Below are positions 31,355 to 39,307 of a stretch of DNA of 64,000 nucleotides, piece after piece. Source of the DNA: Marinobacter sp050379415 (GTDB lineage Bacteria > Pseudomonadota > Gammaproteobacteria > Pseudomonadales > Oleiphilaceae); NCBI RefSeq assembly GCF_050379415.1, contig NZ_JBNRLS010000003.1:1-64000 (forward strand), in the 5' to 3' direction. A model generated the notes under the pieces. It had not been told where the DNA came from, ran no database searches, and saw only the letters and a list, made by a program, of their open reading frames with translations. Within the stretch, counting starts at the first letter, position 1. Every line of letters begins with the position of its first letter. The translations under genes and the position numbers were made by a program.

Positions 31355-33430
31355 TCAGACGTCGCCATAGCGTATTCGTTCGCCCAACCAACGGCGAATC
31401 AGTCCATTGACAACGTCAGGGTGCTTCATCAGCGAAGGGGCCATCTCCCTGACCGGTTCAATCCAGCCCTTGTCCCTTTCAAAATCCGCGAGCCGGAATT
31501 GCATCATGCCCGTTTGCCGCGTTCCGAGGACCTCCCCGGGGCCACGGATTTCCAGGTCTTTTTCGGCAATAACGAAACCGTCCTGACTGTCGCGGAGCGC
31601 CTGCAGCCGCGCCTTGCCATTGGACGACAAAGGCGGGTGGTAGAGCAACACACAAAAGCTGGCCTGCTCACCACGCCCTACCCGGCCTCGCAACTGGTGC
31701 AGCTGGGCCAGACCGAGACGCTCCGGATTCTCGATGATGATAAGCGAGGCATTGGGCACATCCACCCCCACTTCAATCACCGTGGTCGCCACCAGCAAAT
31801 CCAGCTCACCGGTCTTGAAACGCTCCATCACCTCAGCTTTTTCCTGAGCTTTCAGTCGACCGTGGACAAGGCCAACCTGCAACCCCGGGAGCCGTTCGGA
31901 AAGTTCCCGTGCTGTCACCTCCGCCGCCTGGCATTGCAGCGCCTCGGACTCTTCAATCAGCGTGCAGACCCAATAGGCCTGGCGGCCATCCCGGCAGGCG
32001 CTGCGAACCCGCTCAATCACATCATCGCGTCGACCGTCGGCAATCACAATAGTTTCAATGGGCTTGCGCCCGGGCGGCAATTCATCGATGACCGACGTAT
32101 CGAGATCGGCATAGGCACTCATCGCAAGGGTACGGGGAATCGGGGTTGCGGTCATGATCAACTGGTGGGGCGCGAGGGAACCGCCCACGCCCTTTTCCCT
32201 CAGTGCCAGACGCTGGTGAACGCCGAACCGGTGCTGCTCGTCCACAATCACCAGCGCCAGCCGGTCGAACCGGACGTCCTCCTGGAACAGTGCATGGGTA
32301 CCAATCACCACCGGGGCAACCCCGGAGCTCACGGCATCAAGCGCTTCCTGCCGGGCTTTGCCCTTGACCTTCCCCGAAAGCCAGGCCAGCCGGATACCCA
32401 AAGGCTCCAGCCAGCCACGGAAATTCTGGTAATGCTGCTCCGCCAGTATCTCGGTGGGTGCCATCAGGGCCACCTGGGCACCCGCACTGATCGCCTGCAG
32501 CGCCGCCAGTGCTGCCACCACAGTCTTCCCCGAGCCGACGTCGCCCTGAACCAGTCTGAGCATCGGGATGGGCTGACTCAGGTCCTGACGGATATCAGTC
32601 ATGACATGTTTCTGGGCGCCGGTCAGGGCAAACGGGAGGCTGTCGAGAAAGCGGGCGGCAAGATCTCCGGCTGGCAGCAGCGGCAGTGCCTCCCGGGCCT
32701 GGATCTGTTCGCGCACCTGCAGAAGACTGAGCTGGTGCGCCAGTAATTCTTCCATCACCAGGCGTTGCTGCGCCGGATGTTTGCCCTCCATCAGCAGATG
32801 GACGGGCGCGTTCGCCGGTGGTGCATGCACCAGCCTTACCGCCTCGGTGATGCCCGGCAACTGGTAATCCGCCAGCAGGCCTGATGGCAGCCAGTCCCGG
32901 ATGGGAAACCGGTCCAGGTAGGTCAGCGCCTGCTGACAGAGGTTCCTCACCCTGGGCTGCTGGATGCCCTCGGTGAGTGGATACACCGGGGTCAGGGTCG
33001 CCTGGCCTTCCGGCGGCATGGGCGGCGGATTCACCTGGTACTCGGGGTGGTAGAACTCGTAGCCGGCCCGACCCGGTCTGACTTCCCCGAAGCAGCGAAC
33101 CCGGGCGCCCTCGGACAGCTGGTTCTTCTGGGCTGCATTGAAGTGGAAAAAGCGCATGACCAGGAAACCACTGCTGTCCCTGAGCGTCACCTGAAGGCTG
33201 CGGCGCCGGCCTATGACCAGATCCGCCTTCATCACTTCGCCCTCCACCACGGCCACATCGCCGATGCGGAGGTTGCCCATGGGGATCACCCGGGTACGAT
33301 CCTCGTACCGGTGAGGCAAATGAAACAAAAGATCCTGCAGGGATTCGATGCCCAGCTTGGCGAGCTTATCCGCCAGGGCCTGTCCAACGCCCTTGAGTTG
33401 AGTGACGGGGATGTCGTCCAGTGCCGTCAT
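31355..33430 (-). CDS. recG: ATP-dependent DNA helicase RecG
   Basis: 691 residues, the normal length. An N-terminal wedge (OB) domain (residues 60-150, RYEDRTRVIPMGNLRIGDVAVVEGEV) binds the fork. Helicase motifs follow: GDVGSGKT (Walker A), DEQHRFG (motif II), TATPIPRT (motif III) and, near the end, GRVGRGEQASFC (motif VI). It reverses stalled forks and branch-migrates Holliday junctions. The ATG sits 7 nt after the oxyR stop; oxyR-recG is a known operon in Pseudomonas. Confidence 0.97.
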   Translation of the reverse strand: MTALDDIPVTQLKGVGQALADKLAKLGIESLQDLLFHLPHRYEDRTRVIPMGNLRIGDVAVVEGEVMKADLVIGRRRSLQVTLRDSSGFLVMRFFHFNAAQKNQLSEGARVRCFGEVRPGRAGYEFYHPEYQVNPPPMPPEGQATLTPVYPLTEGIQQPRVRNLCQQALTYLDRFPIRDWLPSGLLADYQLPGITEAVRLVHAPPANAPVHLLMEGKHPAQQRLVMEELLAHQLSLLQVREQIQAREALPLLPAGDLAARFLDSLPFALTGAQKHVMTDIRQDLSQPIPMLRLVQGDVGSGKTVVAALAALQAISAGAQVALMAPTEILAEQHYQNFRGWLEPLGIRLAWLSGKVKGKARQEALDAVSSGVAPVVIGTHALFQEDVRFDRLALVIVDEQHRFGVHQRLALREKGVGGSLAPHQLIMTATPIPRTLAMSAYADLDTSVIDELPPGRKPIETIVIADGRRDDVIERVRSACRDGRQAYWVCTLIEESEALQCQAAEVTARELSERLPGLQVGLVHGRLKAQEKAEVMERFKTGELDLLVATTVIEVGVDVPNASLIIIENPERLGLAQLHQLRGRVGRGEQASFCVLLYHPPLSSNGKARLQALRDSQDGFVIAEKDLEIRGPGEVLGTRQTGMMQFRLADFERDKGWIEPVREMAPSLMKHPDVVNGLIRRWLGERIRYGDV

Positions 33431-33437
33431 AGGGAGC

Positions 33438-34397
33438 TCAGGCGGATTCGGCTACGGCCGGATTGTCCGTTTTCGCTTTCTCCACCACCCGGCACTGACT
33501 GGCCGCGAGAGACAACACATCGATGGCCTTGGGCCTCGGGAAGGTTACCCGCCAGGCCAGGGCCACGGTCCGGAACGGCACGGGAGGAGCAAACGGCCGG
33601 ACAGCGAGGATGTCCTCGTGATACTGCATGGCCGTCGCCGCGGAGAGGGGCAACACGGTAACCCCAAGCCCCGAAGCCACCATATGACGAATGGTTTCCA
33701 GGGAGCTGCCTTCGGTCACCAGCGAGGGAGAGCCGTTGTCCACCCGCTTGGTAATCGCCTCCACCATGGGCGGGCAGGATTCCAGCACCTGGTCCCGGAA
33801 GCAGTGCCCCGGGCCCAGCAACAACAGCTGTTCCTTTGCCAGCTCCTCGGCGGTGAGCTGTTCCTTTTTGGCCAGCGGATGACCGGCCGGGAGCAGAACC
33901 ACAAAGGGCTCGTCATAGAGTGGCAATGTCAGCACTTCCGGCTCTTCGAATGGCAGCGCGATGATAATTGCGTCCAGCTCGGACTGGCGCAGCTTCTGGC
34001 GCAGGTTGGCCGTGTAGTTCTCCTCGATATACAAGGGCATATCCGGTGCCGCCCGACGCAACTCAGGTAACAGGTGCGGGAACAGATAAGGACCGATGGT
34101 GTAGATGGCACCCACCTTCAGCGGTGAATTCAGCTGGTTTTTGCCGTCCTGCGCCATGTCCTTGATCACATGCACCTGATCCAGAACCCTCTGGGCCTGC
34201 TCGATGATACGCTGACCAGTCTCCGTCACTCGGATGCTGCTTTTGCTCCGCTCAAACAGAGGAATACCCAGCTCGTCCTCGAGCTTCTTGACGGCAACAC
34301 TGAGCGTCGGCTGGCTGACATGACAGCGCTCCGCTGCCCGGCCAAAATGCCTTTCGCGGGCGAGGGTAACGACGTATCGTAACTCGGTAAGAGTCAT
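33438..34397 (-). CDS. oxyR: LysR-type peroxide sensor OxyR
   Basis: 319 residues. The N-terminal LysR HTH (MTLTELRYVVTLARERHFGRAAERCHVSQPTLSVAVKKLEDELG) is joined to a regulatory domain. The two redox cysteines are in GHCFRDQVLESCP, the OxyR signature (Cys199/Cys208 in E. coli). Oxidation forms a disulfide that turns on catalase, alkyl hydroperoxide reductase and other genes. The length is slightly above the E. coli protein through the C-terminal tail. Operon with recG and the HDOD gene. Confidence 0.95.
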   Translation of the reverse strand: MTLTELRYVVTLARERHFGRAAERCHVSQPTLSVAVKKLEDELGIPLFERSKSSIRVTETGQRIIEQAQRVLDQVHVIKDMAQDGKNQLNSPLKVGAIYTIGPYLFPHLLPELRRAAPDMPLYIEENYTANLRQKLRQSELDAIIIALPFEEPEVLTLPLYDEPFVVLLPAGHPLAKKEQLTAEELAKEQLLLLGPGHCFRDQVLESCPPMVEAITKRVDNGSPSLVTEGSSLETIRHMVASGLGVTVLPLSAATAMQYHEDILAVRPFAPPVPFRTVALAWRVTFPRPKAIDVLSLAASQCRVVEKAKTDNPAVAESA

Positions 34398-34473
34398 GGT
34401 GAGCTCCGGTCAGATAGGTACGGGTCGAAGTTTCACTTATTTATGAGGTAAAGCATAAGGATTGAAATTGTCT

Positions 34474-35343
34474 ATGGCAATCACTGAAAACGGACATCTG
34501 CCACGCATCCTGGTCGCCGGGTGCGGGAAACTTGGTGGCAGTATTGCCAGCGCCTTGCTCGACAATGCCGAGGTGTTCGGTCTTCGCCGGGATGCAAGCA
34601 AGGTACCTGAAGGAGTGGTCGGTATCCGCGCCGATCTGACCCGGCCGGAAACACTCGAAGGCAACCTCCCGGACCGCCTGGACATCGTCATTTACTGCCT
34701 GACGCCCGCCAGCTACGACGAAGACGGCTACCGGAACGCCTATGTCAATGGGCTGGCCAACCTGCTCGAAGCCATCGGAAATCAGTCACTGAAGCGCCTG
34801 ATCTTCGTCAGCAGCACCAGTGTTTACTCCCAGGATGACGACGGGTGGGTGGATGAGAACAGCGAGACGGTACCGGCAAAATTCAGTGGGCAGCAAATCA
34901 TCGCCGGCGAACAGACCGCGCTCGACAGCCTCCACCCGGCCACGATCGTGCGCTTCAGCGGGATCTACGGGCCCGGCCGCCAACGCTTCCTGGAGGAGGT
35001 TCTGGAAGGGCGCATGAATCCCCAGTCGCCGGCGCCTTTCAGCAACCGGATCCACGAAGTGGATGCCGCACGGGTGGTCGTTCACCTGGTGGACCGGGCT
35101 CTGGCGGACAAAAAACTGGAACCGGTATACATCGCCAGCGATTGTGAGCCGGTGAGACTGGATGAAGTGGTAGATTGGGTCCGGCAGAAAATTGCCTGCA
35201 AACCGCCTCAGGCGGGTGCGCGCAAGGGAGGCCGTGCCGGGAGTAAGCGATGCAGTAACAGGAGATTATTGGAAAGCGGGTTTACGTTCCGGTACCCCGA
35301 CTTCCGGGCGGGGTACCGGGAGATGATCGACAGCCTCAGCTGA
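34474..35343 (+). CDS. NAD(P)-dependent epimerase/dehydratase (SDR, YeeZ-like)
   Basis: 289 residues from ATG 34474 (a TTG at 34462 is in frame but lies only one base from the AAGG). Rossmann fold: ILVAGCGKLGGSIASALL (GxGxxG-like) at the start, IYCLTPASYDEDGYRNAYVNGLANLLEAI, FVSSTSVYSQ with the catalytic Tyr-like site, and FSGIYGPGR. It belongs to the extended SDR group near YeeZ. Substrate not known. Its stop overlaps the end of ridA by eight bases in converging orientation. Confidence 0.82.
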   Translation: MAITENGHLPRILVAGCGKLGGSIASALLDNAEVFGLRRDASKVPEGVVGIRADLTRPETLEGNLPDRLDIVIYCLTPASYDEDGYRNAYVNGLANLLEAIGNQSLKRLIFVSSTSVYSQDDDGWVDENSETVPAKFSGQQIIAGEQTALDSLHPATIVRFSGIYGPGRQRFLEEVLEGRMNPQSPAPFSNRIHEVDAARVVVHLVDRALADKKLEPVYIASDCEPVRLDEVVDWVRQKIACKPPQAGARKGGRAGSKRCSNRRLLESGFTFRYPDFRAGYREMIDSLS

Positions 35344-35722
35344 GCACCATCACAGCTTCCATCTCGACAGGCACACCCTTCGGCAGTGCCGCTACGCCAA
35401 CGGCGGCACGGGCCGGATACGGCTCCTGGAAGTAAGTCGCCATGATCTCGTTGACGGTGGCGAAATTGGCCAGATCCGTCATGTAGATATTGAGCTTGAC
35501 GATATCCTTGAGCTCACCGCCGGCCGCTTCACAGACGGCTTTGAGGTTCTCGAATACCTGACGGGTCTTGGCAGAGAAATCCCCCGGAACCACTTCCATG
35601 GTTTCCGGATCCAGCGGAATCTGACCGGAAAGGTAGACAGTGTCCCCTGCCTTGACCGCCTGCGAGTAGGTGCCAATCGCCTGGGGAGCATTTTCGGTCT
35701 GGATTACGGATTTGTTGGTCAT
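35336..35722 (-). CDS. ridA: RidA family enamine/imine deaminase
   Basis: 128 residues from ATG 35722 (GAGGAATTC ahead); an ATG 24 bases further upstream gives a longer form without a better ribosome site. Motifs of RidA/YjgF/YER057c: AIGTYSQAVKAGDTVYLSGQIPLDP, the substrate-binding Arg in YPARAAVGVAALPKGVPVEMEAV. It hydrolyses reactive 2-aminoacrylate-type intermediates made by PLP enzymes. It lies just downstream of spoT, as in many gammaproteobacteria. Confidence 0.95.
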   Translation of the reverse strand: MTNKSVIQTENAPQAIGTYSQAVKAGDTVYLSGQIPLDPETMEVVPGDFSAKTRQVFENLKAVCEAAGGELKDIVKLNIYMTDLANFATVNEIMATYFQEPYPARAAVGVAALPKGVPVEMEAVMVLS

Positions 35723-35800
35723 GATCTCAGAATTCCTCTCTTCCAAAACGCCAATGCTCGCCGCTCACGGCCGCAACTGTCAACCGGCCTTTGGTCGACG

Positions 35801-37939
35801 TCAGTGGCGAACCCGGTTGATATGTGTCACTGCGCGGATGTTGCGTATCCGGCGCATCACACGGGCAAGATGTTTACGGCCATTGACGTGAACCACCAGG
35901 CTGACGATCCCGAACTTGGCGTTCTGGTCTTCCACGCTGATGCGCTCGATGTTGCCGTCAGCCATGGCCACCGCGTTGGCCAGCTCCGCAATCACACCGC
36001 GCTGGCGTTCCAGCTCCACCCGAAGCTCAACCGAGAACTCATCGGTAATATTCTTGGCCCACTTGAGGTGGGTCAGGCGCGCCCTGCCTTCGTCGTCTTC
36101 AGGCAGGCGGGAGCAGGTGTCGGAATGAATCACCATGCCATTGCCGGAGTCCATCACACCAACCACCGGATCTCCCGGAATCGGCTTGCAGCAGCTGGCG
36201 AACTTCACCAGCAACCCTTCCGTACCGCGGATGGTGACCGGACTGCCATCCGCCGGTCGCCCGGCTTCAACCGGTGCGCCCTCTGCGCCCTCGGCACCGT
36301 TGACCAGTTGCCGGGCCACCAGGTAGGCCATGCGGTTCCCAAGGCCAATGTCACTGATCAGATCGTCAAAGCTGTTCACCTGGTTGTGATTGACCACCGC
36401 CTGTTTCTGGCCGTCGCTGATCTCGGCGAGTTTGGCGCCAAAGCCCTTGAGTGACTTCTTCAACAAGGTACGACCAAGTTCCAGGGATTCCGCCCGTTTC
36501 TGGGTCTTGAGGACATGGCGAATACTGCTGCGAGCCTTGCCGGTGACCACGAAGCTGAGCCAGGCGGGATTGGGCCGCGCGCCCGGCGCGGTGATGATTT
36601 CCACTGTCTGGCCACTTTGCAGTGGCTGGCTCAGGGAACCAAGATTGCGATTGATCCGGCAGGCCACTGCCGCATTGCCGATATCGGTGTGGATGGCATA
36701 GGCAAAATCCACCGGTGTGGCACCGCTGGGCAACTCCATGATCCTGCCTTTCGGGGTGAATACGTAGATTTCGTCGGGGAACAGGTCCACCTTGACGTGT
36801 TCGATGAACTCCAGGGAGTCATCGGCACGCTCGCGCATCTCCATCAGGCCCTTGACCCAGCGGTCTACTCTGGCCTGATTGACGTTGGTGACATTGGACG
36901 GCTCGTTCTTGTACATCCAGTGGGCCGCAATGCCGTTGTTGGCGATGTGCTCCATCTCCTCGGTGCGGATCTGGATCTCGATGTTCACGTGCATACCGAA
37001 AAGGGTGGTGTGCAGGGACTGGTAGCCATTGGCCTTGGGCATGGCAATGTAATCCTTGAAACGGCCCGGCAGCGGCTTGTACAGGCTGTGCACAGCACCA
37101 AGGATGCGGTAGCAGTCGTCTTCGGTGTCGGTGATGATCCGAAAAGCGTACACATCCATGATCTCATGGAAGGATTTGTGTTTGAACTTCATCTTGTTGT
37201 AGATGCTGTTCAGATGCTTCTCGCGCCCGAGAATACGGCCCGGCAGCCCCCTTTCCTCCAGCTTTTCCTGCAGCTTGCCGCGGATTTCCTCGATGATTTC
37301 CCGGTGACTGCCCCGCAGCTTGTTCACCGCCTTGGAAATATACTTGGCCCGCATCGGGTACAGGGACGAGAAGCCCAGATCTTCAAGCTCGGTACAAATG
37401 GAGTGCATGCCCAGACGATTGGCAATCGGGGCGTAGATATCGAGGGTTTCGGTGGCGATACGCTGGCGCTTTTCGTAGGGCATGGGCCCGAGAGTGCGCA
37501 TGTTGTGCAGCCGGTCGGCCAGTTTCACCAGAATCACCCGGATATCCCGGGCCATCGCCAGGGTCATTTTCTGGAAGTTCTCCGCCTGGGCTTCTGCCCG
37601 GGAGCGAAACTCAATCTGGGTCAGCTTGCTGACGCCATCCACCAGTTCCGCCACATCCTCGCCAAACTGTTCGGCCAGGGCATCCTTGGGAATCCCGGTG
37701 TCTTCAATGACGTCGTGGAGCATGGCAGCCATCAGGCTCTGATGGTCAAGCTTCAGCTCGGCGAGGATACCGGCGACCGCCAGGGGATGGGTAATGTAAC
37801 GGTCCCCGCTCTTGCGCATCTGCCCTTCGTGAGCCTGTTCGGCGTAATAGTAGGCCCTTCGCACCTGATTGATGCGATTGGTATCCAGATAGGTACTGAG
37901 CTCTCCCGCCAGACCTTCAACCGTAGGCTCCGCCGACAC
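35801..37939 (-). CDS. spoT: (p)ppGpp synthetase/hydrolase SpoT
   Basis: 712 residues from the GTG at 37939, chosen because TGTGGAGG lies at the right distance; a TTG at 37972 is in frame but falls inside the terminator. Order: HD hydrolase domain (THPLAVAGILAELKLDHQSLMAAMLHDVIEDT), synthetase domain (YDV-like RIITDTEDDCYRILGAVHSLYKPLPGRFKDYIAMPK), TGS (VFTPKGRIMELPSGATPVDFAYAIHTDIG), and a C-terminal ACT domain. It degrades and makes (p)ppGpp in the stringent response. Neighbours gmk-rpoZ-spoT-ridA are the standard operon. Confidence 0.96.
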   Translation of the reverse strand: MSAEPTVEGLAGELSTYLDTNRINQVRRAYYYAEQAHEGQMRKSGDRYITHPLAVAGILAELKLDHQSLMAAMLHDVIEDTGIPKDALAEQFGEDVAELVDGVSKLTQIEFRSRAEAQAENFQKMTLAMARDIRVILVKLADRLHNMRTLGPMPYEKRQRIATETLDIYAPIANRLGMHSICTELEDLGFSSLYPMRAKYISKAVNKLRGSHREIIEEIRGKLQEKLEERGLPGRILGREKHLNSIYNKMKFKHKSFHEIMDVYAFRIITDTEDDCYRILGAVHSLYKPLPGRFKDYIAMPKANGYQSLHTTLFGMHVNIEIQIRTEEMEHIANNGIAAHWMYKNEPSNVTNVNQARVDRWVKGLMEMRERADDSLEFIEHVKVDLFPDEIYVFTPKGRIMELPSGATPVDFAYAIHTDIGNAAVACRINRNLGSLSQPLQSGQTVEIITAPGARPNPAWLSFVVTGKARSSIRHVLKTQKRAESLELGRTLLKKSLKGFGAKLAEISDGQKQAVVNHNQVNSFDDLISDIGLGNRMAYLVARQLVNGAEGAEGAPVEAGRPADGSPVTIRGTEGLLVKFASCCKPIPGDPVVGVMDSGNGMVIHSDTCSRLPEDDEGRARLTHLKWAKNITDEFSVELRVELERQRGVIAELANAVAMADGNIERISVEDQNAKFGIVSLVVHVNGRKHLARVMRRIRNIRAVTHINRVRH

Positions 37940-37969
37940 CGCGCCTCCACACTTTTCGAATTTCAGGGA

Positions 37970-37998
37970 CAAAAAAACCCGAATGCACGCATCCGGGT
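37970..37998 (-). terminator. Terminator between rpoZ and spoT
   Basis: On the minus strand ACCCGGATGC-GT-GCATTCGGGT (one G-T pair) is followed by seven T residues. It ends or attenuates transcription between rpoZ and spoT and overlaps an alternative TTG start of spoT, which argues for the GTG start. Confidence 0.75.
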
Positions 37999-38101
37999 CC
38001 TTCCTGGTCCTTCCAGCAACGTTCTATAGATACACTATAAAACCGCGGGGACAGATTTCAATGGTTCTCACTTGCGCGTAGGTGCAAATCCTGCGCAGTG
38101 A

Positions 38102-38314
38102 TCAATCCTCGTCTTCTTCTTTCAGAAGATCTCGGGTTACCTTGCCCTCGGCAATTTCGCGCAGCGCAATGACCGTCGGCTTATCGTTCTCTTCCGGAAC
38201 CATCGGTTCAAAGCCCTTGGTTGCAATCTGGCGGGCACGCTTGGTAGCCAGCATCACCAGCTGGAAGCGGTTATCGACGTTTTCCAGACAATCTTCAACG
38301 GTAACTCGTGCCAT
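38102..38314 (-). CDS. rpoZ: RNA polymerase omega subunit
   Basis: 70 residues: MARVTVEDCLENVDNRFQLV, then TKRARQIATKG and VTRDLL. The conserved VTVEDC...NRF.LV..A..RARQ pattern is diagnostic. It helps assemble the beta-prime subunit and forms part of the ppGpp binding site, in keeping with its place between gmk and spoT. Confidence 0.97.
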   Translation of the reverse strand: MARVTVEDCLENVDNRFQLVMLATKRARQIATKGFEPMVPEENDKPTVIALREIAEGKVTRDLLKEEDED

Positions 38315-38400
38315 AACTTCCCCGACAAATAAAATGACTGATTCAGCAGACCGGATAGTTTACTGCTACCGGCTCAATTTGTATACAGGAAAACCGCGTA

Positions 38401-39033
38401 TCACGCCTTGCCGGACAGTCCGGCCAGCAGCCCCCTGTGCCGGACCTGCTGGACCTGCATACGCAGGCGCTGGCTACGGACAATCGCCAGCAGATCCGCC
38501 AGCGCCACCTGAAAATCATCGTTCACCACCAGGTAATCGAACTCCAGGGCGTGGGAGCATTCTTCGGTGGCTTCCCTGAGTCGGCGTTCGACGACGTCCG
38601 TAGCGTCGGTACCGCGTCCGGTCAGACGCTCCCGCAGGACCTCGGAGGAGGGAGGAACAATGAAGATGCTGACGCATTCCGGAATGAGCCGGCGCACCTG
38701 TTCGGCCCCCTGCCAGTCGATTTCGAGAATGACGTCCTCGCCCCGGGCCAGGGTCTCACGCACCCAGACCTGGGAGGTACCATAGTAATTGCCGAAAACA
38801 TCGGCATGCTCCAGGAAATCTCCCCGGGCGATCATGGCCTCGAATACATCGCGGCTGACGAAGTGGTAGTTCACCCCGTCCTGTTCCCCTTCCCGCATCG
38901 GCCGGGTGGTGTGGGAAATAGATACACCGAGCTTAGAATCATTTTTCAGCATTTCTGCCACGAGGCTGGTCTTGCCCGCACCCGAGGGGGCAGAAATCAC
39001 AAACAGGGTGCCCTGCTCACCGGCCTGACTCAT
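38401..39033 (-). CDS. gmk: Guanylate kinase
   Basis: 210 residues from ATG 39033. P-loop SAPSGAGKTSLV, followed by SHTTRPMREGEQDGVNYHFVS and the lid region, and EIDWQGAEQVR. It phosphorylates GMP to GDP with ATP. A longer frame to 39138 has no conserved sequence and is rejected. Start of the gmk-rpoZ-spoT-ridA group; the region upstream carries REP-like palindromes. Confidence 0.96.
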   Translation of the reverse strand: MSQAGEQGTLFVISAPSGAGKTSLVAEMLKNDSKLGVSISHTTRPMREGEQDGVNYHFVSRDVFEAMIARGDFLEHADVFGNYYGTSQVWVRETLARGEDVILEIDWQGAEQVRRLIPECVSIFIVPPSSEVLRERLTGRGTDATDVVERRLREATEECSHALEFDYLVVNDDFQVALADLLAIVRSQRLRMQVQQVRHRGLLAGLSGKA

Positions 39034-39141
39034 GATTGAAAACTCCCGAACGTCGATGTGTTGCTCGCCCCTGGGGCTGGAAAAGCGGGTGATTATACGT
39101 GAAAGCCGCAGGGTCGGCGAATGTGGGGGAATATGCAAGAC

Positions 39142-39238
39142 GGGGTCAGATGAAAGTGTTCATCAGACCCCATTGCTAGTCGCTACCCCGAGGCCAGGCC
39201 GTTGCTCAGGGGTCTGATGAACACTTTCATCTGACCCC
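39142..39238. repeat. REP-like palindromes, inverted pair (TCAGATGAA family)
   Basis: A 30-base unit at 39142-39171 starting GGGGTCAGATGAA is exactly the reverse complement of 39209-39238. Each unit is itself a hairpin (GGGGTC.GATGAA / TTCATC.GACCCC), and the pair can form a 30-bp stem with a 37-base loop. It resembles a BIME-type REP arrangement. Located between gmk and the ATPase gene. Confidence 0.85.
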
Positions 39239-39277
39239 ATTCCAGACCATCGCCCCCGGAGTCAGACCCAAGCCCCA

Positions 39278-39307
39278 GGGGGCTGATGAAAACCTTCATC
39301 TGACCCC
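39278..39307. repeat. REP-like unit overlapping the ATPase stop codon
   Basis: A third unit (GGGG.CTGATGAA ... TTCATCTGACCCC) differs by three bases from 39209-39238. The stop of the P-type ATPase gene at 39296-39298 and its last codons (Gly-Val-Arg) are encoded by the unit, so the repeat landed at, and now forms, the 3' end of the gene. Confidence 0.8.

Noticed and set aside
37940..37972. TTG start of spoT at 37972
   Set aside because: It falls in the T-run of a terminator, and the GTG at 37939 has a better ribosome site.
36515..38029. 504-codon frame antisense to spoT
   Set aside because: Shadow of spoT; no ribosome site or known motif.
39142..39307. CRISPR array
   Set aside because: Only three units, in mixed orientation, palindromic and with unequal spacing; no cas genes.
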